NCBI GenBank assembly: GCA_001606155.1
Contig: LODT01000020.1
Span: 124,001-188,000, forward strand
Origin: Tieghemostelium lacteum
Taxonomy: Eukaryota > Evosea > Eumycetozoa > Dictyosteliales > Raperosteliaceae
DNA length: 64,000 bases
Direction: 5' to 3'
Shown here: positions 9,610 to 20,499 of the stretch, piece after piece
How positions within the stretch are numbered: the first letter of the stretch is position 1
How the letters are laid out: every line of letters begins with the position of its first letter
Notes under the pieces: model-generated
Told to the model about the DNA's origin: nothing
Databases searched by the model: none
The model's input: only the letters and a program-made list of their open reading frames with translations
Translations under genes and position numbers: made by a program

Positions 9610-10982
9610 TTATATTATTACATCACCTTCTTCCACATTTAATAAATTATGTTCCTCATCTTTAATCTTTTTAGAATCTGGCGATATTAGAGGTAAAATA
9701 AAAGTCTCTTTGGTGTCTGTTATTACATCTGATGAAATACTCTTGACATTAGTAAAGAAGTTCATAATCACCGGTTTAATATTTGTAGAGGGATTACTGA
9801 AAAACTTCTTTGTATTCCTATTATATAAAAATGGTACCTTGTTAGGGTCTCTATATTCATGATATGTAAAGAATTTATGATGAAACATTGATATTATTAA
9901 CATTTCTATACATGTAATACTATATTTAAATAAAATAATAAGAAGTTAGTGATTATGATATACAGTTATAGAAACCAAACATAACATACAAATCTTGATA
10001 ATATGTTGATATATAGGTGACTGACCAATCACCAATTGGTGTTATAATATTAATTTGTACTAATAATGAAATTGCAATACCTTGCCAAAATGAAAAGAAA
10101 ATCTAAATAGGTAATTAGGTTTGATGTTAATATATTGGTGGTTGTTATTGATGAAGGGGTATAACCTACAATTGATTTGATACATAGGAACTTTCCTAAT
10201 GGTTTAAAAGGTTTTAGATCATCTTTCATCGCTTGATAATAGAGAACTAGAAAATAAAGACTTAAAGAGACTGATATATTTTCAACAATAGTTAACCACA
10301 TGTAACCTTTTGTTGGAGTGAATTGCCCCTCACCATACTTTCCAACAGTTTCCAAAACTAAAGATATAATTGATACTATTGGTTTTACGAAAACAAATTG
10401 TAATACATATCTCTTACAATTCTGTAAAAATCCTCTGCCCAGTTTAATCTTGGGCAGACAATGTAGAGGAAATGGATGTGACATTGGTTCCTTTGAATGT
10501 AAAAGTTCTACAATGTCATGTTCTTTTTCTATAACTGCTACAATTAAATTAAAGAAACAATACAAAACATATGCTTCATAGGTATCTCTAATTACATCCA
10601 AATATAAACTTATACTGATAAATCTTAATGATAACCAACTATCAACAGAATAGATCTATTAAGTACATAGTGTTAGCATTTATAAACTCTATACCTCTAT
10701 ATCCTATATCTATAATACACATACTGGTACCATAAATAATATTCTGACAATATATTTCTGTAAATCTGGATTTGTGTAATTTCTTAAATGTTTATATATT
10801 AGATAAAAAGATAAAATGATTGCAACTAATGCACAACCTCCTGCGACTATCCACAAAGTTCTGTTATTATTGTTAGTATTAGTATTCAAATTTTACCAGG
10901 CTGTTAAATATAAGATAAAGTTTTGTTTCAAAACATACAAAAAAACTGGTGGATAGTCTGTATCTTTCATTATTTCTACCAT
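9610..10982 (-). CDS. TMEM184-family seven-TM protein (DUF300/OST-alpha-like)
   Basis: Five predicted exons: 10982-10939, 10860-10725, 10655-10170, 10102-9990 and 9919-9610, joined in phase through introns of 67-78 bp (several with GTATGT donors). The product is 362 aa. Family landmarks in order: YKHLRNYTNPDLQKYIVRIL, MVPIYSVDSWLSLRF, DVIRDTYEAYVLYCFFNL, KPLGKFLCIKSI, FFSFWQGIAISLL and DFITCIEMLIISMFHHKFF. These match the organic-solute-transporter-alpha/TMEM184 family of multi-pass membrane proteins. Substrate and partner are unknown for the amoebal members. The 44-nt first exon is the least certain: without that intron an in-frame TAA would cut the N-terminus off. Confidence 0.88.
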
Positions 10983-12317
10983 CTCTTTCAAATTTCAATT
11001 AATAAAAAGAAATCTAAATCGATACTTCAAAACTAATTATTTTTCTAGAAATCAAAGAAAATTGAAATTTTGTACTATACAAAAAAAAAAAAATTATTTT
11101 TAGTATGATGAACTAAATTATACAAAATCAGAAAAAATTACGAGTTATGCTTTTTTATACCAAAAAAATACAATAAAACTGGTAATATTATATATCTTGG
11201 TCTCTTTGTGTTCATAGCTTGTTTTAGATTGAAATTTTGGTACAACTATTGAATAGGTATTGGATTGTGATTCATTCTAGTGGACTTTATTTATTTTAAA
11301 GATTAAAGCAAATAATGGAAACTAATAATTTTTTGTTTTAATTTATTGATCAATATTCATTTATTCTTTGTTATTTGTTTGTTGAAATTTATAATTCCAT
11401 TTTTTCCTCTCTTTCTACATCCTCTTCACATGGCAAGTTGAGGGTAAGAGTTTTGTTTACCATTGATCTCTGTTTTTTCTGCTAGGCAGTATTAAGAAAG
11501 TCTTTTTCTCAATTCATTGTCATAGAAAAATTGATTAAATTTTGAATTTGATGATATGAGGTAATGATTGTTGGTATTATGTGCCCATAGTTTGTGAAAT
11601 GATACTGATGGCATCAAAATAGGGTTATTACATTTAAATAAATCTGACTCTATATGTGGTGATTTCTTTAACTTATCAAGATTTGATACAATTATTTAAA
11701 TTATTGTTTGATGTGTTGTACTGTTACCTTGTGGCATCATTGGCCTTTGAAAGGTGGAATATAGACACCACTACTTCTCTCATTTAACAATGCAGTTTTA
11801 ATCTTATATTCAATTTCTTTTTCTTTCTCCGAAATGGGTATATTTTTAACTTCATTCGAAACCTCTGAAGTCTCAATGGGCATTGGTGGTGATCTATCTC
11901 TTTTTTTATATATTTTTGTTTATCTTTCTTTTTTTGTATCTCTGTCTCTTGAATTAGATGAAGATGACATAGGGTGTTTCAACTTTTTGATGACCCATTT
12001 TTGGTAAAACTTTTCAAATATCAAATTTGGTTATAAAACATGAATGACAAAAAGAATTTTATGCAAATATTGGTATGAGTTAAATAAAGATAAACATTCT
12101 TGTACCTATAGTTTAATATGTTATATAAATTGAATGGTATGGTCAATTCATTGTCATAGAAAAATTTCTATGGAAAAATGTTAGGTTGTATGGATTTTGG
12201 TGTTGGGATGGTTCCATATCTAAAAGATTTACTTTTTTATAAAGTGAATGATTTGGAAAGATAAAATTCTGTTATCACTTGAACTACTATTTGTGTGGAT
12301 AAACTTTGGTATTGAGG
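10983..12317. other. Gene-poor stretch with coding relics and a direct repeat
   Basis: No intact gene seen in 1.3 kb. Several minus-strand stretches look formerly coding. One is the YIPPF-containing block at 11738-11970 (listed separately). Another, about 11690-11495, reads HKLWAHNTNNHYLISSNSKF, then FYDNELRKRLS. A third, near 12165, again reads FFYDNEL. A 24-base direct repeat, TCAATTCATTGTCATAGAAA plus AATT, occurs at about 11510 and 12143 and encodes this FYDNEL motif. This points to a decayed duplicated gene. Confidence 0.45.
11738..11970 (-). pseudogene. Possible CWC22-like N-terminal relic
   Basis: An ATG at 11968-11970 opens MSSSSNSRDRDTKKER and hits a stop. After a frame change the sequence continues RDRSPPMPIETSEVSN, then KEIEYKIKTALLNERSSGVY and IPPF, ending at TGA (11738-11740). 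Charged RD/RS-rich starts followed by G.YIPP(F/A)K are typical of the spliceosomal factor CWC22 just before its NIC domain. No NIC domain follows. The match rests on one short motif, so the identity is tentative; a decayed copy of another RS-type splicing protein would fit too. Confidence 0.35.
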
Positions 12318-13013
12318 TTATCCATTACTACCAACAATTCTATCTCTGACATCTGGATTAGATTTAGTTGGTTTAACAATAGAGAAAATAATAGTGATTA
12401 CAATGGCAATGACAATAAGTAGAATTAAACCTAAAATCAATTTATCGGTTGCCATCTTTCTTGCAAAAACTCTTATTTGTCTCTGTGCCAATTTTAGATT
12501 GGAATCTACTTCGTTCAGACCCTTGTCGATTCTGGTGAGCTGTTCATCTTGTACTTTCATTTCTTCGAGTATTTGAGTACCTATATTATTTGTATCTATG
12601 ACTTGTTTCAACGCATTTTCAGTTCTGGAGATATCTTCTTTTTGTATTTTTGTTGCTAAAGACATAGTATCTTGGTACTCTTTTTGCATGGTAGATTCAC
12701 CTTGTGGTGTACCATTACCTCCATTCTCTGACTGTTTTTCTGACCAATTCAAATCATTTTCTAGTTTTTTAATCTGTTCCTCCATTTCATTGGTCTTAGT
12801 TTGAAAAGGTAGATGGTCAGTTTTTGGTAGAGATCTAAACTCTACTCTATAACTATTTTTAACATCACGAGCTCTCTTTATTCTATTTTGTATTAAATCT
12901 ACTTTTGATCTATCGTATCCCTTTTTATTCTTTGTCAATTCTCTGATACTGTTACCAATCTCTACAACTAGACTATTAAACTCCTCTTCATATTCTGCCA
13001 ATGTATCACCCAT
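12318..13013 (-). CDS. Qb-SNARE, NPSN-like
   Basis: 231 aa, no intron. The first ~110 residues are helical (Vti1/NPSN-type N-terminal bundle). Residues about 130-195 form a coiled-coil SNARE motif (EDISRTENALKQVIDTNN through LNEVDSNLKLAQRQ). A single hydrophobic anchor (about 202-222, LILGLILLIVIAIVITIIF) is followed by a short luminal tail. ARKMATDKLI before the anchor and DVRDRI after it recall plant NPSN11-type SNAREs, which keep TDK(x)I and (N/D)IRD at the same places. It would drive membrane fusion at the plasma membrane, endosome or phagosome within a four-helix complex. A Vti1-type Qb-SNARE is the main alternative. Confidence 0.8.
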   Translation of the reverse strand: MGDTLAEYEEEFNSLVVEIGNSIRELTKNKKGYDRSKVDLIQNRIKRARDVKNSYRVEFRSLPKTDHLPFQTKTNEMEEQIKKLENDLNWSEKQSENGGNGTPQGESTMQKEYQDTMSLATKIQKEDISRTENALKQVIDTNNIGTQILEEMKVQDEQLTRIDKGLNEVDSNLKLAQRQIRVFARKMATDKLILGLILLIVIAIVITIIFSIVKPTKSNPDVRDRIVGSNG

Positions 13014-13427
13014 TCTTATCTACTTGTTTTATATACTTTCAATATCAATTTGAATGATGAAAGTTTTAAAAAATATGACCAACTGAAATTACAATGATAC
13101 CCACTATAATATCTGATCCTCTATTAAATTTTATACACTATGTTTATTTATATTAAATTAAAAAAGAACATGTGGTTATCTTTTTTTTTATATAAAATGT
13201 AAATAATTATTATACGCCAGGTGGTTCATTTCTTGAAAAAATAATCAAAGAAATCAATCTATGAAAAAACCTTCAAAAATTTAATTAAGAGATATTGAAA
13301 ACCATCTAGTTTTGTCACCCACAATTATTTTAAATACTAAATCATTCTTTTTCAGGTTGATATCAAAATGAAATGATTCCTCCTTTTTCAAATAAAAATT
13401 TTATTTAAAAATAGTATAAATGTACAC
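13014..13427. other. Intergenic, nothing recognised
   Basis: AT-rich sequence between the SNARE start and the 3' end of the first CLU/LRR gene. It should hold the SNARE promoter (minus strand) and the 3' UTR of the CLU/LRR gene. No coding, RNA or repeat signal was seen. Confidence 0.4.
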
Positions 13428-16400
13428 TTAAATTTTATAGGTATGTGGTTGAGTAAAAACATTTTTTCCTTCAAAAATTTTGAGATTAGATAAAGATCTA
13501 CTGAGGTTATCAATGGAATCCTTAGTGAAATCACAATTGGTAAGTGATAGATGTTCAAGAGTCGACACTTGATAATCAATGAGAGAAGTAGTGATTTTAT
13601 CAGATACCAAAGGTAAATGATCCAAAGATAATTTTTCAAATTTAACATTTTGCAGTAAGAGACATATGGAATTATCACTAATCTCTTTACTGTAGGAAAT
13701 GGAGAGATGTGTGAGTTTTTCAAAATGAGGCATAAGATTCAGTATGGTTATATCAGTGACGCACGGTGTCTTATTCAGTGTCATACATTCAATAGTTTTA
13801 AAATGGTGATAGAGGTTTTCAAATGTTGCATCACTAATGTATTTGTTGGCACTTATGGTTAAAGACTTTAGATCGTGACATTGTTCAAATATTATCTGAA
13901 AAAAACTGTGAAATATAGGGTCTTCAGGGTAATTGACATCTGATATACCTAGTGATTCTAGTTTACTCAAATGTCCAATGGCATCTGCAATCTCTTTGGT
14001 AAACGTCAACTTACGGATAGACAATGACCGCAATTGCAAAGAGTTCAAGAAAAAGTTTCGAATGACATAGTTGCCAAATAGAGATTCGGCATTCTGAAGA
14101 ATTTCAAAATTGTCAATTTGAATAACTTGCATTAGATATTTTGGTAGAACCTTGTGAATTATTGATTTTGGCGGTGTGTTACTCAACAGATAGTTGAGTG
14201 TTAGTAATTGATGTACTTTACGTTTCTGGAATGATTGTGGTTGTTTATCAATTACAGTCTCTGTGAGTTTAGTTGTAATTGGTAGTGATAGATATATATA
14301 CTCGTCTATACAATTAGGGTCTTGATCCAAGGCCAGTTCTAATTGTTCTCTACAGACTTTTAATTCGTTTATAAACTGGTCAAAATGGTTGGAATGGAAG
14401 AGATAGATAGTGGCTAAATGTAAATGATACAGTGCCATTAATCCAAGGATTGATGGTCGTATTTGTTCTTCTTTACTTATACTCCATCCATGTAGAATTA
14501 CACCAATAATGAGTAAACGTGTTACATTCATAGTATCATTAATAAGTGACACTTTAATATGGAAAGATACCAAGAGCTTCTGAATTACTTTTAGAGATGA
14601 TGGCATTTGTCTTACAGCTTCAAAAAGTACGTCTTTACTTCTGTTTATCCATCTCTCCAACTCCAAATGGTTGGTATCCTGAGATCTAGTTAATTTCTTG
14701 GTGTGATGTAATAAATGTGACCCATGTGCAAAATCAATGATATAAGGGTATTTTACAGTAGAACCTACCAATTCAATATCTTGTATACCTAGTATGTAAT
14801 CATTACTAGCCAAGAACTGGTTCATGGATGAATCTGCGATTTTTATATTCAACATTCTGTTCAATCTTAATAAAACCACTTTTAGATCGATACCTTGTCT
14901 AAGGTCATATTTTGGATTGGAGTCAGTTTCAGACAAACATCTAGGAAAGACTGTTAATGCAATTTGCTTGAAAGAACCTTTAGCGGTACTAGACCAAAAT
15001 GCAATTTGCTCAGGTTGTTGTTTGAGAATCAAAGAAAAGGCTTCGGCAATCAATAGTTTATAAGGTTCTTCTGATGGTCTTCTGGTGATATCCATAATAC
15101 GTCTGAGTTTATATCTAATGATTCTTTTCATTACTCTTGCAACAACCTCTGACATGCACAATTCTTTCAGTGATCGGATAGTTAATTGACTTGCAATTAC
15201 ACCAAGATATCTAGTATTGATACCAAGTGCTCTCATTGTATTTATAAGTTCTAAGACTTCAAATACCTTATGTGTACTAGGACTATAATCAATCTCCTCT
15301 GAGGCATTTAGTGTGTCAACAGCCAATTTAATCAATTCAGTGTGTAGTAGTTTAGTAGCTCTAACTACATCTCTATTCAATCCTTCTTCAAATAGAGATG
15401 TTTGCCATCCTGAAAATGCATCACTACTTAATGGTTCTTTAGATTTCTTTACCAATTCTGGTCGTAGCATTTGATAGAATATCTCTCTTCCAATAGTTTC
15501 TTTCTGGTTCTGAAATACCAATGGATATTCAGGTGGAAATATTCTTGCAAAATCAATCATATAATATCTTCCATCAGTTCCTTTATGTACTTCAATATCA
15601 CCAGGACCATATATAAATGTCTGAGATAATCCAACTGTATGTCCTCTAAGATTCAATATCTTTGATATTCTCTCCATCTCTTGTGAAATCAAAGGATCTG
15701 AATTATGTACTGTTTTACCAGCATCACAAGATCCATAAACAATGGTAGTCTTGTCAATTGGTAATTGTGATATTGCTAATAGTCTATATCCTCTATAATC
15801 AATAATAGCCATCAAAGGAAATCTAATTAAACCACAATTTGAAGCTTCCATAAAATGATTCAAACCTTTAATTTCATGATTTGCTGATTTCTGAGCAAAT
15901 CCATCAGCTCTCTTGTTATCACCATACATCCAAACACCTTCTCTAATCTCTGTATCTATTACAAATTTAAACATTATATCCTGTATTTTGAATTTCAAAC
16001 CACCAGCAACACCTCCAATATCCACAGGTTTAATCGTTTTCTTCTCTACAGGTAAATACAGCTCTGATATTATAATTTTACCAAATGTATCAGCACAATA
16101 CACAAAATCATTAGCAATCGTTGCTAATTTCTTTGATCTCTCTTCAGATTCATCCATATCTAATATCTGTTGAAACAGTTCATTCCAATGTGTAATCTCC
16201 TCTAAATTATCATTCTAGTATTAATATATGTATACCCCTATAGTCTATCTAAACCTAAACCTAAAACTAAAACTTACTAGATAAATCAGAATCTTCTATA
16301 TTCTTTAATCCACAAACGAATAAATCACTCCAAGAATTCTCTTGTTCTTCCTCTGATATAAAAGGTGCATTTCCATCAGTCTCTAATGAATAAATATTTC

Positions 16401-16566
16401 TAACATTCTCTGTTTCCGATTCGGAATTTGAAGTGGAATATACAATTGTATGAGGATTATATCCTGACGATGTACTGGCACCTGAACTCGTCGTATGCTC
16501 ACTACCAGTTGGGTTATAAGGATCTTGACTCTCTGGTGATGAGTAACTGATACCATATAGATCCAT
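13428..16566 (-). CDS. CLU-like domain/leucine-rich repeat protein A
   Basis: Two exons, 16566-16278 and 16201-13428, joined across a 76-bp intron (GTAAGT donor, phase 1); 1020 aa. Order: a Ser/Thr/Asn-rich disordered start (MDLYGISYSSPESQ), a WSDLF helix, a CLU-like domain (GGVAGGLKFKIQD, AIIDYRGYRLL, TTIVYGSCDAG, GTDGRYYMIDFARIFPPE), a helical middle, and C-terminal cysteine-containing leucine-rich repeats such as LEKLTHLSISYSKEISD. In the clustered-mitochondria protein CluA the CLU domain acts in mitochondrial distribution and mRNA binding; here it is fused to a ligand-binding-type repeat. Function unknown. Paralogues lie at 16737 and 23959. Confidence 0.8.
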
Positions 16567-16736
16567 TACTAATCAGTTTAGTTATTGTTATAAATATTGG
16601 ATTTAAAAAAAAAAAAAAAATAATTAAAATTTTTAAGTTTTTTTAATTTATAAAACTCAAAATTTTATAGTTCTTTTACAGCGAAAAAAAACCTGGGGTG
16701 ATAGATTATTAAATAGGAAGATTTTTGTAAATAAAT

Positions 16737-19700
16737 TTATTCAAATGCGGTAGTATTGAATTGTTCGATGGAAATTGTTTCTAGAGTCCTCAGATTGAAA
16801 ATTTTATAGGTATGGGGAGTAGAAATTTTAACACGATCGTAAATTTTGAGATTGGATAGTTTGTTGGCTATATTTTCAGTGGCATTAGTTGTGAAACCTA
16901 TGCAATTAGTTAGAGTTAAATCAGAGATGTTTGGGTGGCAGTCAATGATAACTTGACATATTTGATCAGTTATTAAGGTTAGGTGATCAACGTGAAGGGT
17001 TTCTAGAGTTTTGGAGATGGTACGTAAGAGAAGGGTCATGGCAGTGTCAGTATACTCTTTACTGTTGTTGAGTGAAAGTGATTGAAGATTGGTTAAATGT
17101 GGTGCAATATTGGTTAGAGTTACGTCAGTTAGAAGAGGAAGTTTACTGAGTTCTAGGTATTTGAGTCTTGAAAAATGGTGATGGAGACCTTCGAATGTAT
17201 GGTCATTTACCAGTTTGTTTGAGGTTATGGATAATGATGATATTAGTGGACAACCTTGGAAAATGGAGGAGAAGAATAGGTGGAGTGATGGATCGGTATC
17301 TTCAGGTTTATGTGAAGGAGGTGAGATATCAGAGACACTTAAAATTCTTAGATTGGAGAGTTTAGCAAGACTTTCTCTTACTAGAGAACTGATGGTAAGT
17401 TTTTGAATGGAAAGTGATTCTAATTGATTTTGGAAATTTTGGAAAAACTTGGAAATTTGTTTGCAGTCGAATAAGGATTCGGCATGAGGTAGAATCTCAA
17501 AATTATCTATTTGTTTGATTTGGTTGAGATACTTTTGAATGGGTTTTTGGAGGGATGGACTGGAGTTTAACATATATACAAGGGTGAGTAGGTTATGTAC
17601 TTTTCTCTTTTGATAGGATTCGTGTCGGACTGGAACTACACTATGTTGACTGGTGAACAAAGGTAGTGTTTCAAGTATATATTCATCTAGACAATTTGGA
17701 TCTTTCTCCAGAGCTACTTCTAAGAGTTTCTTAGCGTCTACCAACTCTTCTTTAAACTCTCTGTCAAGGTCAGAATGAAAGAGGTATATAGTAGCTAATT
17801 GTAAATGAATAAGACCAATAAGAGATGCTATATCAGGATGAGACCTCATCTCATTAGAAACACTCATTTGGTGCATTACGACACCTACTATAAGTATCCT
17901 AGTCGCTTTCATATGGTCATTGGTAATGGAGACCTTTACATGACTAGCTTGAAGAAGTTTTAATAAAACCTTAAAAGATCTAGGCATCTGTCTAATTGCT
18001 TCATTTAGAATCTCACCAGTATTTGAAATCCATCTATCAACTTCCAAAGGATTAGGAGTACTTGAAGATCTGAGTATATCTTTAGTATGCGTCAGAAGCT
18101 GTGACCCATGTGAGTAATCAACTATACAACTGTACTTTACAGTGGATCCTACATCAACTATATCCTGTATACCAAGAACATAGTCATTCGACTCTAAAAA
18201 CTGGTTAAGAGACGATTCGTTTATATTTATATTCAAAAACTTTCTTAGACGTAATATAACCACTTTTACATCTATACACTGTCTGAGATCATATTCAGCA
18301 TTCATATCAGATTGCGATAGACATCGTGGATACACTTGTAATGCTATGTGCTTAAAAGAACCTTTTTCCATACTCGACCAAAACTCTATTTGTTCAGGCT
18401 CCTGTTTGAGTATCATTGCAAAAACCTCATCAATCAAAACCTTATAAGGCTCTTCAGAAGGTCTTCTAGTGATATCCATTATTCTTCTAAGTTTAGATCT
18501 GATAATTCTTTTCCAAACTCTTCCAACAACTTCAGAAAGTAATAGCTCTCTAATTGACTTATTTGTAATCTGACTTGCCAAAGACCCTATATATCTATTA
18601 TTTATACCCATGGAATGAAATATATTTAAAATCTTCATAATTTCAAATACCTTGTGTCTACTAGGTGAATAATCAGTCTCTGGTTTCATATTAATATTAT
18701 GAATAATGGTAGGAATCATTTCATTATGCAATATATTAGTGGCTCTTACAACATCTCTATTCAATCCTTCTTCAAATAGAGATGTTTGCCATCCTGAAAA
18801 TGCATCACTACTCAAAGGAGTATCACATTTTGCCACTAATTCAGGTCGTAACATTTGATAGAATATCTCTCTTCCTATTGTATCTTTTTGGTTTTGATAA
18901 ACCAATGGATATTCAGGTGGAAATATTCTTGCAAAATCAATCATATAATATCTTCCATCAGTTCCTTTATGTACTTCAATATCACCAGGACCATATATAA
19001 ATGTCTGAGTTAATCCAACTGTATGTCCTCTAAGATTCAATATCTTTGATATTCTCTCCATCTCTTGTGAAATCAAAGGATCTGAATTATGTACTGTCTT
19101 ACCAGCATCACAAGATCCATAAACAATGGTAGTCTTGTCAATTGGTAATTGTGATATTGCTAATAATCTATATCCTCTATAATCAATAATAGCCATCAAA
19201 GGAAATCTTATCAAACCTCCATTTGAAATCTCCATAAAATGATTCAAACCTTTAATTTCATGATTTGCTGATTTCTGAGCAAATCCATCAGCTCTCTTGT
19301 TATCACCATACATCCAAACACCTTCTCTAATCTCTGTATCTATTACAAATTTAAAAATTATATCCTGTATTTTGAATTTCAAACCACCAGCAACACCTCC
19401 AATATTCACAGGTTTAATCGTCTTCTGCTCTAAAGGTGAATGTAATTCCGATATTATAATTTTACCAAAAGTATCAGCACAGTACACAAAATCATTAGCA
19501 ATCGTTGCTAATTTCTTTGATCTCTCATCAGATTCTTCTAAATCCAAAATCTTTTGAAAAAGTTCATTCCAATGCGTAATCTCTCTTGATAAATCTGTAT
19601 CTTCAATATTCTTTAGACCTCTAACAAAAAGGTCACTCCAAGCCTCTTCCTGTTCTTCCTGAGTTGTAAAATGAACATTTCCGTCATGTTCAAGTGAATA

Positions 19701-19865
19701 AATGTTATTTAATTTACGTTCAGATTCAGAATTGGAAGAATATACAACTGCATTAGGATTATAAGATGATGAACCTGAACTACCTGAACTCGTCGATTTT
19801 TCACTACCTGAAGGATGATATGGATCAACTTCCTGTGATGTGTATCCTACACCATATGGATCCAT
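16737..19865 (-). CDS. CLU-like domain/leucine-rich repeat protein B (intronless)
   Basis: 1042 aa in a single exon. Disordered Ser-rich N-terminus about 1-55, WSDLF helix about 77-90, CLU-like domain about 150-375 (DYRGYRLL near 229, VYGSCDAG near 249, GTDGRYYMIDFARIFPPE near 301), helical region to about 760, leucine-rich repeats about 790-1010. A and C carry an intron immediately after the DSDLS/DSDLT codons; here the same place reads DTDLSREITHWNEL without interruption, so the intron was lost precisely or never gained. The C-terminal repeats differ from A and C far more than the CLU domain does. Its 3' end is 170 bp from the start of A, so the three are separately promoted. Confidence 0.8.
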   Translation of the reverse strand: MDPYGVGYTSQEVDPYHPSGSEKSTSSGSSGSSSYNPNAVVYSSNSESERKLNNIYSLEHDGNVHFTTQEEQEEAWSDLFVRGLKNIEDTDLSREITHWNELFQKILDLEESDERSKKLATIANDFVYCADTFGKIIISELHSPLEQKTIKPVNIGGVAGGLKFKIQDIIFKFVIDTEIREGVWMYGDNKRADGFAQKSANHEIKGLNHFMEISNGGLIRFPLMAIIDYRGYRLLAISQLPIDKTTIVYGSCDAGKTVHNSDPLISQEMERISKILNLRGHTVGLTQTFIYGPGDIEVHKGTDGRYYMIDFARIFPPEYPLVYQNQKDTIGREIFYQMLRPELVAKCDTPLSSDAFSGWQTSLFEEGLNRDVVRATNILHNEMIPTIIHNINMKPETDYSPSRHKVFEIMKILNIFHSMGINNRYIGSLASQITNKSIRELLLSEVVGRVWKRIIRSKLRRIMDITRRPSEEPYKVLIDEVFAMILKQEPEQIEFWSSMEKGSFKHIALQVYPRCLSQSDMNAEYDLRQCIDVKVVILRLRKFLNININESSLNQFLESNDYVLGIQDIVDVGSTVKYSCIVDYSHGSQLLTHTKDILRSSSTPNPLEVDRWISNTGEILNEAIRQMPRSFKVLLKLLQASHVKVSITNDHMKATRILIVGVVMHQMSVSNEMRSHPDIASLIGLIHLQLATIYLFHSDLDREFKEELVDAKKLLEVALEKDPNCLDEYILETLPLFTSQHSVVPVRHESYQKRKVHNLLTLVYMLNSSPSLQKPIQKYLNQIKQIDNFEILPHAESLFDCKQISKFFQNFQNQLESLSIQKLTISSLVRESLAKLSNLRILSVSDISPPSHKPEDTDPSLHLFFSSIFQGCPLISSLSITSNKLVNDHTFEGLHHHFSRLKYLELSKLPLLTDVTLTNIAPHLTNLQSLSLNNSKEYTDTAMTLLLRTISKTLETLHVDHLTLITDQICQVIIDCHPNISDLTLTNCIGFTTNATENIANKLSNLKIYDRVKISTPHTYKIFNLRTLETISIEQFNTTAFE

Positions 19866-20499
19866 TTTTTGTAAATTTTATGTTATAATTTGTTGTTTTA
19901 CAATTTTACACTTAACTGTGTGAGTGTGTGTTATATATTAAAATGTAGATGTTAACAGATTGAAACAATAAATTAAAAAAAAATTAAAAAATTTTTAAAA
20001 AAGGTGTCTTTTCAAATTTTCAATAAAAAATAATCATTATGTCCTCATCTAAACTTAAAAATTCACTTTCAGTATTTGGAGCTAATCTATATTTTTAAAT
20101 AAAAAAAAAAAAAATATATTGTGAGAAATCATTAATCTTTTAAATTAATTATTACTATATCCAATTTCCTTTCCACACTCCCACATTTTGAAACTTTACA
20201 ATCTAGATATTTTTTTTAAAATATGTAGTTGTGTAAAAGGTGAAATATAGGGGTTAATATGGATATTTCCACAATGATATTTTAAAAAATAAAAAAGTTT
20301 TTATAACAATGAATATCATTGTACTATCTAAAGAAACAATTGATAACAACTTACATTGACCCCCATCCCCCATATTATTATGATGATGCTTCCCGATATA
20401 AAACATAACTATTTAAAGCATTTTCAAATAAAATCAATTCATTATCATAAAATTATTTATTTATTTATTCTAAAAATAGAAATATTCTAGAAACGGGAA
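19866..20499. other. Divergent promoter region between CLU/LRR B and the permease
   Basis: AT-rich. Near the permease side is a GC-rich patch, ACCCCCATCCCCCATA (about 20358-20373), the only such patch in the stretch. A TATA-like GATATAAAACATA follows at about 20394-20406, roughly 95 bp before the permease ATG. C/G-rich boxes are known binding sites of developmental factors such as GBF in D. discoideum; whether this is one is inference. No coding signal was seen. Confidence 0.45.

Noticed and set aside
10890-10982. In-frame stop in the N-terminus of the TMEM184 gene
   Set aside because: A GTATGT donor at 10938 and the acceptor before 10860 remove it in phase and give MVEIMKDTDYPPVFLTLWIV, so no defect needs to be assumed.
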